DNA from: Bacillota bacterium
Lineage (GTDB): Bacteria; Bacillota; Clostridia; Christensenellales; UMGS416
Assembly: GCA_023435705.1 (NCBI GenBank)
Contig: JAEYRH010000003.1
Coordinates: forward strand, 124,001 to 188,000
DNA: 64,000 bases
Reading direction: 5' to 3'
Positions 56,803 to 64,000 of the stretch are shown here, one piece after another. The notes beneath the pieces were generated by a model, which made no database searches, had not been told where the DNA came from, and saw only the letters and a program-made list of their open reading frames with translations. A program made the position numbers and the translations under genes. The first letter of the stretch is position 1, and each line of letters opens with the position of its first letter.

Positions 56803-58113
56803 ATGGAAGACCTTTTTTCCGCCGGCATGAAAAAGCAAGCCCCCCTGGCTGACCGCATGCGCCCCCGCACCCTGGATGAATTCCTGGGCCAGGAGCACAT
56901 CATCGGGCCGGGTAAGCTGCTGCGCCGGGCGATAGAAGCCGATCGGCTCACCTCCAGCATCTTCTTCGGCCCGCCGGGCACTGGCAAAACCACGCTGGCC
57001 AACATCATCGCCAACACCACCAACGCGGCGTTTGAAAAGCTCAACGCCGTCACCTCCGGCGTGGCCGATGTGCGCGAGGTGATCAAGAGCGCTGAGAGCC
57101 GACTAAAGCTTTACGGCCAACCCACCTACCTGCTGCTGGACGAGTGCCACCGCTGGAACAAAGCCCAGAGTGACAGCATCCTGCCGGCCATCGAAAAAGG
57201 CGTGATCCGCTTCATCGGCAGCACCACTGAAAACCCGATGCTGGCGATGACGCCGGCCATCGTGAGCCGGTGCCGGGTCTTTCAATTTGAAGCTCTGAAC
57301 AAGGAGCACATCAAAAAGGCGATCCGGATCGCTTCGGAAGACCGGGAGCGGGGCTTTGGCGACATTCCCATGGAGGTTGCGGCGGACGCGCTGGAGCACA
57401 TTGCCAGTGTGGCCAACGGCGACGCCCGCAGCGCCCTCAATGCACTGGAGCTGGCAGTGCTCACCACCCGCCCCGATGCCAGCGGCATCACCCGCATCAC
57501 GCTGGAGGTGGCTGAGGAGAGTATCCAGAAGCGGCAGATGCGCTGCGACGAGAGCTATTTCTATGACATGCTGAGCGCATTCTGCAAAAGCCTGCGCGGT
57601 TCCGACAGCGACGCAGCGCTGGCCTGGGCTTTCCGCCTGATCCATGCCGGGGCTGACCCACGCATCATTGTGCGGCGCATGATCGCCCACGCCAGCGAGG
57701 ATGTGGGCCTTGCAAACCCCAACGCCATGCTGCAGGCCGTGGCGGCGATGCAGGCGCTGGAGTTTGTGGGCCTGCCGGAGGCCGGGCTTTCGATCACGCA
57801 GGCGATCATCTTCATCTGCGAAAGCCCCAAGAGCAACGCCGTGGTGATGGCCAAGGTGGCCGCCCAGGAAGATGCGGAGCGCTCAGAATACCAACCTGTG
57901 CCGGTGCATCTGAGAGACACCAGCTACAAGGGCTTTGAGCGCATCGGCTCCGGCGAGGGTTATAAATATGCCCACGATTACCCCGGCCATTATGTGGAGC
58001 AGGAATACATGCCGGTGGAGTCCAAACAGAAGCGGTTTTATCACCCCAGCGATCAGGGGTATGAATTGAAGATCCGGGAGATCAGGCGGGGTAGGGGGAA
58101 GAGTAACGATTGA
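56803..58113 (+). CDS. rarA: Replication-associated recombination protein RarA (MgsA)
   Basis: 436 residues. AAA+ ATPase: PLADRMRPRTLDEFLGQEHI, Walker A FFGPPGTGKTT, Walker B LLLDECHRW, sensor GSTTENP, arginine finger region SRCRVF. The C-terminal tetramerisation domain has GADPRIIVRRMIAHASEDVGLANP and VPVHLRDTSYKG. The Walker B Glu-Cys-His (instead of Glu-Ile/Val-His) is ordinary variation. Acts at stalled replication forks. Confidence 0.97.
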   Translation: MEDLFSAGMKKQAPLADRMRPRTLDEFLGQEHIIGPGKLLRRAIEADRLTSSIFFGPPGTGKTTLANIIANTTNAAFEKLNAVTSGVADVREVIKSAESRLKLYGQPTYLLLDECHRWNKAQSDSILPAIEKGVIRFIGSTTENPMLAMTPAIVSRCRVFQFEALNKEHIKKAIRIASEDRERGFGDIPMEVAADALEHIASVANGDARSALNALELAVLTTRPDASGITRITLEVAEESIQKRQMRCDESYFYDMLSAFCKSLRGSDSDAALAWAFRLIHAGADPRIIVRRMIAHASEDVGLANPNAMLQAVAAMQALEFVGLPEAGLSITQAIIFICESPKSNAVVMAKVAAQEDAERSEYQPVPVHLRDTSYKGFERIGSGEGYKYAHDYPGHYVEQEYMPVESKQKRFYHPSDQGYELKIREIRRGRGKSND

Positions 58114-58430
58114 ACTCCCTCTGTCGCTTCGCGACATCCTGATCCCCTTGTCGATCGTACCGATCGACATTCCCCCTTTGAAAAGGAGGAAACCTCAGGA
58201 GGGGGACAAGTCCTGCTTGATCGGGCTGTTTCTTGCCTCCCTCTTGAGGGAGGTGCCTGCGTAGCAGGCGGAGGGAGTCCCCGGTAGGGGCCGGGCTCCG
58301 TCCCGGCCCGCTCAACACAGCTCCAACCGGTCGTTCTTCGTAACTCCATATTGATTTTGTTCGTGCTCCATCTTTCCCCATCAGCCCCTCTCCCCCAACC
58401 CCTCCCCCACAGGTGGGAGGGGATTTATTA
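58113..58430. repeat. GC-skewed inverted repeat cluster, copy 8
   Basis: Holds ACTCCCTCTGTCGCTTCGCG, a TCGATCGTACCGATCGA palindrome, CCCCCTTTGAAAAGGAGG, then CTCCCTCTTGAGGGAGGTGCC and TGCGTAGCAGG...GGAGGGAGT (same right half as at 16420), followed by a GGGGCCGGGC / CGGCCCG hairpin and CCCCTCCCCCACAGGTGGGAGGGG (about 58400). It fills the 385-base gap between rarA and the lipoprotein; no ORF is seen there. Confidence 0.6.
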
Positions 58431-58498
58431 ATGCTTGCTGATTTTTTATCGTGGAAGTACAATCTTTATAAATGAGATAAGTGAGAGGGACAAACTCG

Positions 58499-58840
58499 AT
58501 GAAAAAAGCAGTAGCTTTGCTAGGAACAATCATCTTGATGCTAGTGCTTGCCGGATGTAGCAATGAGTTTAAATTTTCCGATCAGCAAAGTGATGTTTCA
58601 TGGACCTATGAGGATCGTGTTTACCGCAGCATTGATATGTCTGATTGTGCATATGAGTACAATGAGGATCAGATGAAGTATCTTTTTTCTGTTAAAAGCG
58701 GAGAGTTTGATGACATGTCTCCATCCTATCGTGTCTATAAGCACAAGGATGATGAGGAGACCACCTATCTATTTGTGATACCCAAGCCCTCCATTCGTGA
58801 TATGGTTCCATACGCATTTGTCTTGAAGGTTGAAGAATAG
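58499..58840 (+). CDS. Small lipoprotein, unknown
   Basis: 113 residues from ATG 58499 (GAGAGGGA upstream). Signal peptide with lipobox (LGTIILMLVLAGCSNE), so Cys is lipidated by Lgt and processed by LspA. The mature part is acidic and beta-rich (SWTYEDRVYRSIDMSDC, EETTYLFVIPKPSIRD). No family recognised. It is lower in GC than its neighbours and may be a recent arrival. Confidence 0.75.
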   Translation: MKKAVALLGTIILMLVLAGCSNEFKFSDQQSDVSWTYEDRVYRSIDMSDCAYEYNEDQMKYLFSVKSGEFDDMSPSYRVYKHKDDEETTYLFVIPKPSIRDMVPYAFVLKVEE

Positions 58841-58946
58841 CCCTTCATCCAATCTTGCCCGATCTCCCCGCATAATCCTCCTCCCCGTCAGTAAGGATAA
58901 TACTGGTTACGGGTCTGTTTTTGTATTGTCAGGTGATTGGTAATGA

Positions 58947-58974
58947 TTGACAGAAATGGAGAATCCATTAGAAT
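58947..58974 (+). promoter_or_regulatory. Promoter of tldD-tldE
   Basis: TTGACA (58947-58952), 16-base spacer, TAGAAT (58969-58974). Confidence 0.65.
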
Positions 58975-59038
58975 GAAAGGGTGGGTTGCGATGCCAACCC
59001 ATCAAGTGGGATCACAAATTCCATGAAGGAGTAAAAAT

Positions 59039-60424
59039 ATGCTGGACAAACATGCCGCTGAACGGGCGCTGGCAAAGGCGCTCTGCTCCGGCGGGGATTT
59101 CTCTGAGATCTATCTGGAAGATGCCGACGCCACGTCGCTTGCGATGAGCAGCGGAAAGATGGAGACGGCTGTTTCCGGCCGCACTTTCGGCGCGGGCATC
59201 CGCGTGTTCAAGGGCACCAACGCCGCCTATGTGTATACCAATGACGGCTCCGAGGCGGGCCTTCTGCACGCTGCCGAGCAGGCTGCCGCGGCCATCGGCG
59301 CGCTGGGTGGGGAGGGGCATGTGACCCTCACCTGGTCAGACACGCCCCAGGCCCACCCGATCGCGATCAGACCCTCCGGTGTGGAGATAGCGAGGAAAGC
59401 CGATAAGGTGCGCCAGGCCTATGCAGCGTCGGCGGCATACGATCCGTTGATCGTGCAGACCGAGGTGAATTACAAGGACTGGAGCAAGCGCTTCTGGCTG
59501 GCCAACAGCGAGGGGCTCTTCACCTCCGACGAGCGCACCTACACCCGGCTCTATGCCACGGCGGTTGCCTCTGACGGCAAGGAGAGCCAGACCGGCAGCA
59601 ACGGCCCCGGCAAGCAGATGGGCTTTGAGATGTTTGACTGCCTGGTGGACTGCGAGGCGGTGGGCCGGCGCGTGGCTGAAATGGCTGTCACGATGCTGAA
59701 GGCGGACCTTTGCCCGGCTGGCCGCATGCCGGTGGTGATTGAAAACGGTTTTGGCGGCGTGATTTTTCATGAGGCTTGCGGCCACTCGCTGGAGGCCACC
59801 AGCGTGGCCAAGGGCCGGTCCGTGTTTGCGGGCAAGCTGGGCCAGGCCATCGCTAGCCCTGTCGTCACCGCGTTGGATGATGGCACGATCCCCAACGCGT
59901 GGGGCTCAGGCAACATCGATGACGAAGGCAACCCCTGCCAAAAGACGGTGCTCATCGAAAACGGCATCCTGAAAAGCTACCTGATTGACCGGTTGGGCAG
60001 CCGCCGCATGGGGCTGCCGGCCACCGGGTGCGGGCGGCGGCAGGACTACCGCTTTGCCCCCACCTCCCGCATGAGCAACACATTCATTGCGCCGGGCAAC
60101 CACAGCGATGAAGAGATCATCGCGTCTGTCTCCCATGGCCTGTACTGCAAGACAATGGGCGGCGGGTCAGTGAACCCGGCAACCGGCGAGTTCAACTTCT
60201 CCGTGCGCGAGGGCTATATGATTGAAAACGGCAAGATTGACCGCCCGGTGCGCGGCGCCACGTTGATCGGCAAGGGCAGCGAAGTGCTGCTGAAGATCGA
60301 CATGGTGGGCAAGAACCTGGACTTTGGCGCCGGCATGTGCGGGTCGCAGTCCGGCAACATCCCGGCGGACGTGGGCCAGCCGATGGTGCGCGTTTCCGAA
60401 ATGACCGTTGGCGGGAGGAAATGA
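59039..60424 (+). CDS. tldD: TldD, zinc metallopeptidase subunit
   Basis: 461 residues with GAAGGAG upstream of ATG. The catalytic HExxxH motif is HEACGH (His244, Glu245, His249), followed by ATSVAKGRSVFAGKLGQ and the TSRMSNTFIAPG motif. TldD and TldE form a heterodimeric protease that degrades unfolded peptides and trims some RiPP leader peptides such as those of microcin B17. The stop overlaps the next start. Confidence 0.96.
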   Translation: MLDKHAAERALAKALCSGGDFSEIYLEDADATSLAMSSGKMETAVSGRTFGAGIRVFKGTNAAYVYTNDGSEAGLLHAAEQAAAAIGALGGEGHVTLTWSDTPQAHPIAIRPSGVEIARKADKVRQAYAASAAYDPLIVQTEVNYKDWSKRFWLANSEGLFTSDERTYTRLYATAVASDGKESQTGSNGPGKQMGFEMFDCLVDCEAVGRRVAEMAVTMLKADLCPAGRMPVVIENGFGGVIFHEACGHSLEATSVAKGRSVFAGKLGQAIASPVVTALDDGTIPNAWGSGNIDDEGNPCQKTVLIENGILKSYLIDRLGSRRMGLPATGCGRRQDYRFAPTSRMSNTFIAPGNHSDEEIIASVSHGLYCKTMGGGSVNPATGEFNFSVREGYMIENGKIDRPVRGATLIGKGSEVLLKIDMVGKNLDFGAGMCGSQSGNIPADVGQPMVRVSEMTVGGRK

Positions 60425-60426
60425 CA

Positions 60427-61779
60427 ATGGATGACAGGAGCTTTATCACGAGCCTCTTTGCCGAGGCCAAGAAGGCAGGCCTCACCGAGTTTGAGGCATA
60501 CTTCCGCGAAGGCGGCAGCTTCAAGGTGGGCGTATATGAGGGCGAGATTGACAATTACGACGTGAACACCAGCGCCGGGCTTTCCTTCCGTGTGCTGCAA
60601 AATGGCCGGATGGGCTATGCCTACACTGAGGCCTTTGACGACGCGGCGATCCAAATGCTGATTGAACGGGCCGCCGCCAATGCCGCGATCATCGAAAACG
60701 ACGATCCCGAGTTCATATTTGGCGGCAGCCCCTCCTACGCCGAGGTGCAGGCATACAATGACGGCCTGGAAGCCATTGCCGCCCCGGAGAAGATCGCGAT
60801 GGTCAAGCAGCTGGAGGCCGACGCCAGGGCCTATTCGCCAGATATCAAGGCGGTGCAGTATTGCACGGTGCTCTCCAGCAGCGGCCGCATCCGGCTGACC
60901 AACTCCAAGGGGCTGGACCTTTCCTTCCGCTCCAACTCCATGGCTGCCTACCTGATGGCGCAGGCTGAGCGGGGCGGAGACGTCACCACGGCCTTTGACG
61001 CCGCCGTGGCGCTTGCCCCTGGTGAAATTGATGTGAAGCAGCTGGCCGCCTCTGCTGCCCAGCGGGCGCTGGACAAACTTGGTGCCGCCACGGTGCCTTC
61101 GGGCAGCTATGATGTGGCACTATTCTGTGAGACTGCTGTGGATCTGTTGGAAGCCTTTGCCGGTGTGTTCAGCGCCGAGGAGGCCCAGAAGGGCAAGTCA
61201 CGGCTGGCCGGGCAGGAGGGCGCTGTCGTGGGCTCTCCGGCGCTCACGATTGTGGACGACCCGCTGCGGCCCGGCGGTTATGCCTCCGCGCCCTTTGATG
61301 ATGAGGGCGTGGCCGCATTCACAAAGAATGTCATGGACAATGGCAAGTTGGCAACACTGCTGCACAACCTGAAAACCGCCGCCAAGGCAGGCGTGCAGAC
61401 AACCGGCAACGCCGCCAAGGCAGGGCTGGCTGGCGCAGTGCATGTGTCGCACAGCAATCTTTACGTCAAGCCCGGCGAGTCTTCTCCTGACGAACTGCTT
61501 CGGCAGATGGGCAGCGGCCTTTTCATCAACGAGCTGGATGGCCTGCATGCCGGGGTAAACCCCATCTCCGGCGACTTCTCGCTTTCTGCAAGGGGTTTCC
61601 GGGTGGAAAATGGCGTGAAGACCGCGCCGGTGGAGCAGATCGTGCTGTCTGGCAACTTTTATGAGATGCTCAAGCAGATCGAGGCTGTGGGCAATGACCT
61701 GAAGTTTGGCCTGCCCGGCGCGGGGTGCGTGGGCAGCCCGACATTATTGATCAAAGGGTTGAACGTGGCTGGGGAATAA
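60427..61779 (+). CDS. tldE: TldE/PmbA, protease partner subunit
   Basis: 450 residues from ATG 60427 with GGGAGGA upstream; ATG 60421 overlaps the tldD stop as ATGA and is also possible. Family marks: FEAYFREGGSFKVGVYEGEIDNYDV (in pieces), GLSFRVLQNGRMGYAYTE, FAGVFSAEEAQKGKSRLAG and FINELDGLHAGVNPISGDFSLSARG. It lacks the HExxxH site, as expected. No RiPP precursor or modifying enzyme is seen within this window. Confidence 0.95.
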   Translation: MDDRSFITSLFAEAKKAGLTEFEAYFREGGSFKVGVYEGEIDNYDVNTSAGLSFRVLQNGRMGYAYTEAFDDAAIQMLIERAAANAAIIENDDPEFIFGGSPSYAEVQAYNDGLEAIAAPEKIAMVKQLEADARAYSPDIKAVQYCTVLSSSGRIRLTNSKGLDLSFRSNSMAAYLMAQAERGGDVTTAFDAAVALAPGEIDVKQLAASAAQRALDKLGAATVPSGSYDVALFCETAVDLLEAFAGVFSAEEAQKGKSRLAGQEGAVVGSPALTIVDDPLRPGGYASAPFDDEGVAAFTKNVMDNGKLATLLHNLKTAAKAGVQTTGNAAKAGLAGAVHVSHSNLYVKPGESSPDELLRQMGSGLFINELDGLHAGVNPISGDFSLSARGFRVENGVKTAPVEQIVLSGNFYEMLKQIEAVGNDLKFGLPGAGCVGSPTLLIKGLNVAGE

Positions 61780-61816
61780 TGAAACGGGGAGGGGCCAACT
61801 GGCCCGTCCCCACTGT

Positions 61817-62236
61817 TTACATGGATTTTCTTTGATCCAGAAACCGCTTTGCTTCAAACAGCACCCTCCGGCTGTTATCAAAGGTGAGCAGGCGCATCAT
61901 GTCATCATAGTCAAGCCAGCGGGCTTCCTGCACTTCCGCCTCGCGGATGCGCACCGGCTGGTCGGGGGCAACGCCCAGGTAGAACACCACTTCCTTGACC
62001 GCCCCCTCGTGCAATGGGTAGTCCACACTCACGCGGAAGCCATCCAGCAATTCCACGGCAAGGCCTACTTCTTCACAAACCTCCCGCTTGGCTGTCTGCT
62101 CCTCGGTTTCACCTGCCTCCACATGGCCCTTTGGAAATCCCCAGTGGCCGGCCCGCGCACTTTTTGCCGCAAGGTACTCGATATTTTCATCCACGAATCG
62201 GATTACGACCGCGCCACAGGATTTTTCGTCTGCCAT
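61817..62236 (-). CDS. NUDIX hydrolase (bis-5'-nucleosyl-tetraphosphatase type)
   Basis: 139 residues. The Nudix box is complete: GHVEAGETEEQTAKREVCEEVGL in two parts (G-x5-E-x7-REV-x-EE-x-GL). The AKSARAGHWGFPKG lead-in and EARWLDYDDMMRLLTF tail resemble diadenosine tetraphosphate hydrolases. Convergent with tldE, with a GGGGA-GGGGCC/GGCCC-TCCCC hairpin (61786-61811) between them. Confidence 0.92.
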   Translation of the reverse strand: MADEKSCGAVVIRFVDENIEYLAAKSARAGHWGFPKGHVEAGETEEQTAKREVCEEVGLAVELLDGFRVSVDYPLHEGAVKEVVFYLGVAPDQPVRIREAEVQEARWLDYDDMMRLLTFDNSRRVLFEAKRFLDQRKSM

Positions 62237-62372
62237 AGGTGCCCCCGAGCAATTGAGATTCAGTACATTTTAGCATTGCGGCCTTTCAACATCAATCAGA
62301 GACTCGACTTTTTGCTTAACTGGAAATCTGTGCAGGAACTCCATTCACCGTCAGCCCGTCATACTGTCACAC

Positions 62373-63638
62373 ATGAGGAAGGGATTGAGATCGTTGAAAA
62401 TATCCAAACTCCTGATTGCGTTGGTTGTGACTATAATGGTAGTTTCTCCGCTTGCCGCGTGTGCATCGGGCACTGGCAATACGGATATCCAGACCATGGC
62501 TTTCAGGCCCGCGGACTCGCTTAAGCCGGCAGTATCGGAGGCCCTTTCCGGCTTCTCCCTGGATCTGTTCCGGCGCTTGGCTGCGGCGGACAGTGGTAAA
62601 AATGTATTCGCTTCGCCGCTTTCGGTGTGGCTGGCGCTTTCCATGACCTACAACGGCGCATCCGGCACCACAGCCGAGGGCATGGCCAAGGCTCTGCATG
62701 CCACAGGCATTTCACTCGATGACCTGAATGGCGACAACGCAGGGTTGATGGGCATCCTCACTGCTGCTGACCCCAAGGTGAAGATCGCCATCGCCAACTC
62801 CATCTGGCTGCGTGACAGCTTTGAGCAGCATGTGAACGCCGACTTCCTGGACAGAAACAAGCAGTTCTACGCAGCCGGTGTGAAGGCGCTGGACTTCAGT
62901 GACGCCGGTGCCGTTGGCACCATCAATCAATGGGTAGATGACATCACTGATGGCAACATCAAGGAGCTGGTGCAGCCGCCGATCAACCCGGATTCGGTGA
63001 TGTTCCTGATCAATGCTGTGTATTTCAAGGCGCCGTGGAAGCGGGCATTCGACCCCAAGAAGACCATGGACGGTGTGTTCACCACCGCTCAAGGGGCGGA
63101 AGTACCGGTGAAATACCTCCACCGGGAAGATGGCAACCTTGGTTATGCCGATGACGCCATGATCGCAGCCCGTATCCCCTATGCATCCGGGCGGCTGGAG
63201 ATGGTCGCGATCCTGCCACTGCAGCAATCGTTGGCAGACTACATTCAGGCATTGACACCGGAGAAGCTCAATGAAGTGATCGGCAAGTGCGGTGAGAGCT
63301 CCATGTCTTTGCTGTTCCCCAAGTTTAAGTTGGAGTATGAGGCTGACCTCAACGAACAGCTGAAGGCTATGGGCATGGAGCAGGCGTTTGCAGACGGGGC
63401 CGATTTCACCGCTCTGAGCCAAAGCATGGGCAAGCAGTTGGCCATCAGCAAGGTCAAGCACAAGAGCTTTATCGAAGTCAATGAGGAAGGCACCAAGGCC
63501 AGCGCAGCCACTTCGGTGGAGATTGGGATCACTGCGATGCCGATGAGTCTGAGGTTTGACCGGCCGTTCCTTTATCTGATCCGCGACAGCAAGACTGGTG
63601 CAATCCTCTTCATGGGCGCGATGGAGAATCCGGCCTGA
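62373..63638 (+). CDS. Secreted lipoprotein serpin (serine protease inhibitor)
   Basis: 421 residues; ATG 62373 lacks a ribosome site, while TTG 62394 follows GAGGAAGGG, so either may be the start. Lipobox in IMVVSPLAACAS anchors it outside. Serpin fold marks: NVFASPLSVWLALSMTYNGA, MFLINAVYFKAPWKRAFD, FPKFKLEYEADLNEQLKAMG, and FDRPFLYLIRDSKTGAILFMG. The hinge EEGTKASAA has Thr at P14 and small residues after, as in inhibitory serpins; counting to the FDRPF anchor puts P1 at Thr387 and P1' at Ala388. It probably traps elastase- or subtilisin-like proteases. Confidence 0.93.
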   Translation: MRKGLRSLKISKLLIALVVTIMVVSPLAACASGTGNTDIQTMAFRPADSLKPAVSEALSGFSLDLFRRLAAADSGKNVFASPLSVWLALSMTYNGASGTTAEGMAKALHATGISLDDLNGDNAGLMGILTAADPKVKIAIANSIWLRDSFEQHVNADFLDRNKQFYAAGVKALDFSDAGAVGTINQWVDDITDGNIKELVQPPINPDSVMFLINAVYFKAPWKRAFDPKKTMDGVFTTAQGAEVPVKYLHREDGNLGYADDAMIAARIPYASGRLEMVAILPLQQSLADYIQALTPEKLNEVIGKCGESSMSLLFPKFKLEYEADLNEQLKAMGMEQAFADGADFTALSQSMGKQLAISKVKHKSFIEVNEEGTKASAATSVEIGITAMPMSLRFDRPFLYLIRDSKTGAILFMGAMENPA

Positions 63639-63651
63639 CAGGCTGTTCAGC

Positions 63652-63685
63652 AAGCTCCTTCCCAAACGGGAGGGAGCTTTGCTTT
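63652..63685 (+). terminator. Terminator after the serpin gene
   Basis: A 12-base stem, AAGCTCCTTCCC (63652-63663) with GGGAGGGAGCTT (63668-63679), loop AAAC, then TGCTTT. Confidence 0.85.
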
Positions 63686-63838
63686 ATGCTCCTGCCATTT
63701 ATCGTTCACCATAAAGTATCAAAATACTGCAAACGGAACGCAGAAGAGCGTTAGCCTGCTGATGTGAAAAGAGCTAGAATTCATACCGATGCGATGTTGA
63801 GCTCGCGGGTTGTGCCAACGAACATTGATGGAGGGTTT

Positions 63839-64000
63839 ATGCATCACGACCTGGAAAAAGCCTTTGAAAAGGCAATAGAACTCCTCAAGCAGGACCACCG
63901 CTGCAAAGGCGGTTGGCACTACGGCTCGGTGGGCCGGGGTAACAGCGATGTCTATTCCGATTATGACCCGGTTTTTTTGGTAGCCGATGTTGACTTTGAG
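63839..64000 (+). CDS. Nucleotidyltransferase-fold protein, N-terminal part only
   Basis: Starts at ATG 63839 (GGAGGG upstream) and runs off the window after 54 codons. The visible part includes WHYGSVGRGNSDVYSDYD and then PVFLVADVDFE, the GS-x10-D-x-D-like metal-binding motif of pol-beta type nucleotidyltransferases, close to AadE/ANT(6)-type or MNT-type proteins. Whether it is an antibiotic-modifying or other enzyme depends on the missing part. Confidence 0.6.
   Translation, partial: MHHDLEKAFEKAIELLKQDHRCKGGWHYGSVGRGNSDVYSDYDPVFLVADVDFE

Noticed and set aside
63719..63919. Minus-strand open frame near the window end
   Set aside because: Overlaps the nucleotidyltransferase start, has no ribosome site, and the plus frame has a recognisable motif.
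1..64000. tRNA, rRNA and CRISPR arrays
   Set aside because: No GGTTCGANTCC-type T arms, no rRNA segments and no regularly spaced direct repeats were found in the intergenic stretches.

Overview
The window is about 64 kb of mostly GC-rich bacterial chromosome from a spore-forming, probably strictly anaerobic member of the Clostridia. The evidence is two alpha/beta-type small acid-soluble spore proteins, a rubredoxin plus flavodiiron oxygen-scavenging pair, strong AGGAGG ribosome binding sites, Gram-positive style lipoproteins, and a plant-polysaccharide glycosidase operon. A Christensenellales- or Oscillospirales-like gut or digester bacterium is my best guess, but this is inference. I saw no rRNA, tRNA, CRISPR array, transposase or prophage.

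Layout. 1-5315: a translationally coupled hemicellulose operon (GH39-like end, GH120-type beta-helix xylosidase, GH51 arabinofuranosidase, a Cys-rich DUF6171-type protein, a clan-A glycosidase), facing a convergent GH95 alpha-L-fucosidase (5503-7734). 7925-9349: a nucleotide-sanitation trio (dUTPase/MazG, HAD phosphatase, MazG-like). 9418-17206: lspA, an RluD-type pseudouridine synthase, a YkgJ-like protein, an ABC-F protein behind a well-formed attenuator leader, an isochorismatase-like hydrolase, Hsp20, an AKR-like protein and a TetR regulator. 17359-23700: hflK-hflC, an unknown gene, and the nadA-nadB-nadC NAD synthesis operon. 23744-25174 and 31114-32916 are two isolated AT-rich genes of unknown function that look transferred; the second is DUF4209-like with a HEPN-type R-x4-H motif. 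25435-30847: a peptidoglycan-binding secreted protein, creatininase, SGNH hydrolase, OsmC, metallo-beta-lactamase fold protein, a Cys-packed four-helix copper-storage-like protein and a small membrane protein.

33171-44121: rmuC, rubredoxin and flavodiiron protein, a HIT protein, a PhoB/PhoR-like two-component system, a TetR/hydrolase operon with a perfect palindromic operator, secreted CAP-domain and coiled-coil proteins, and an Eis-like acetyltransferase. 44267-52526: a fluoride channel, an MFS transporter, glnS, gltX, two related spore/surface-type Cys proteins and a MATE exporter. 52638-64000: alpha/beta hydrolase, DUF362 ferredoxin, tandem SASPs, a HAD-kinase fusion, rarA, a lipoprotein, tldD-tldE, a NUDIX hydrolase, a lipoprotein serpin and the start of a nucleotidyltransferase.

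Between genes there is a family of GC-skewed, nested inverted repeats with AAATCCCCCC-type ends, and a second two-copy element made of a hairpin plus a terminator. The most interesting signals are the ABC-F attenuator, the two AT-rich orphan genes, the repeat families, the HAD-kinase fusion and the secreted serpin.
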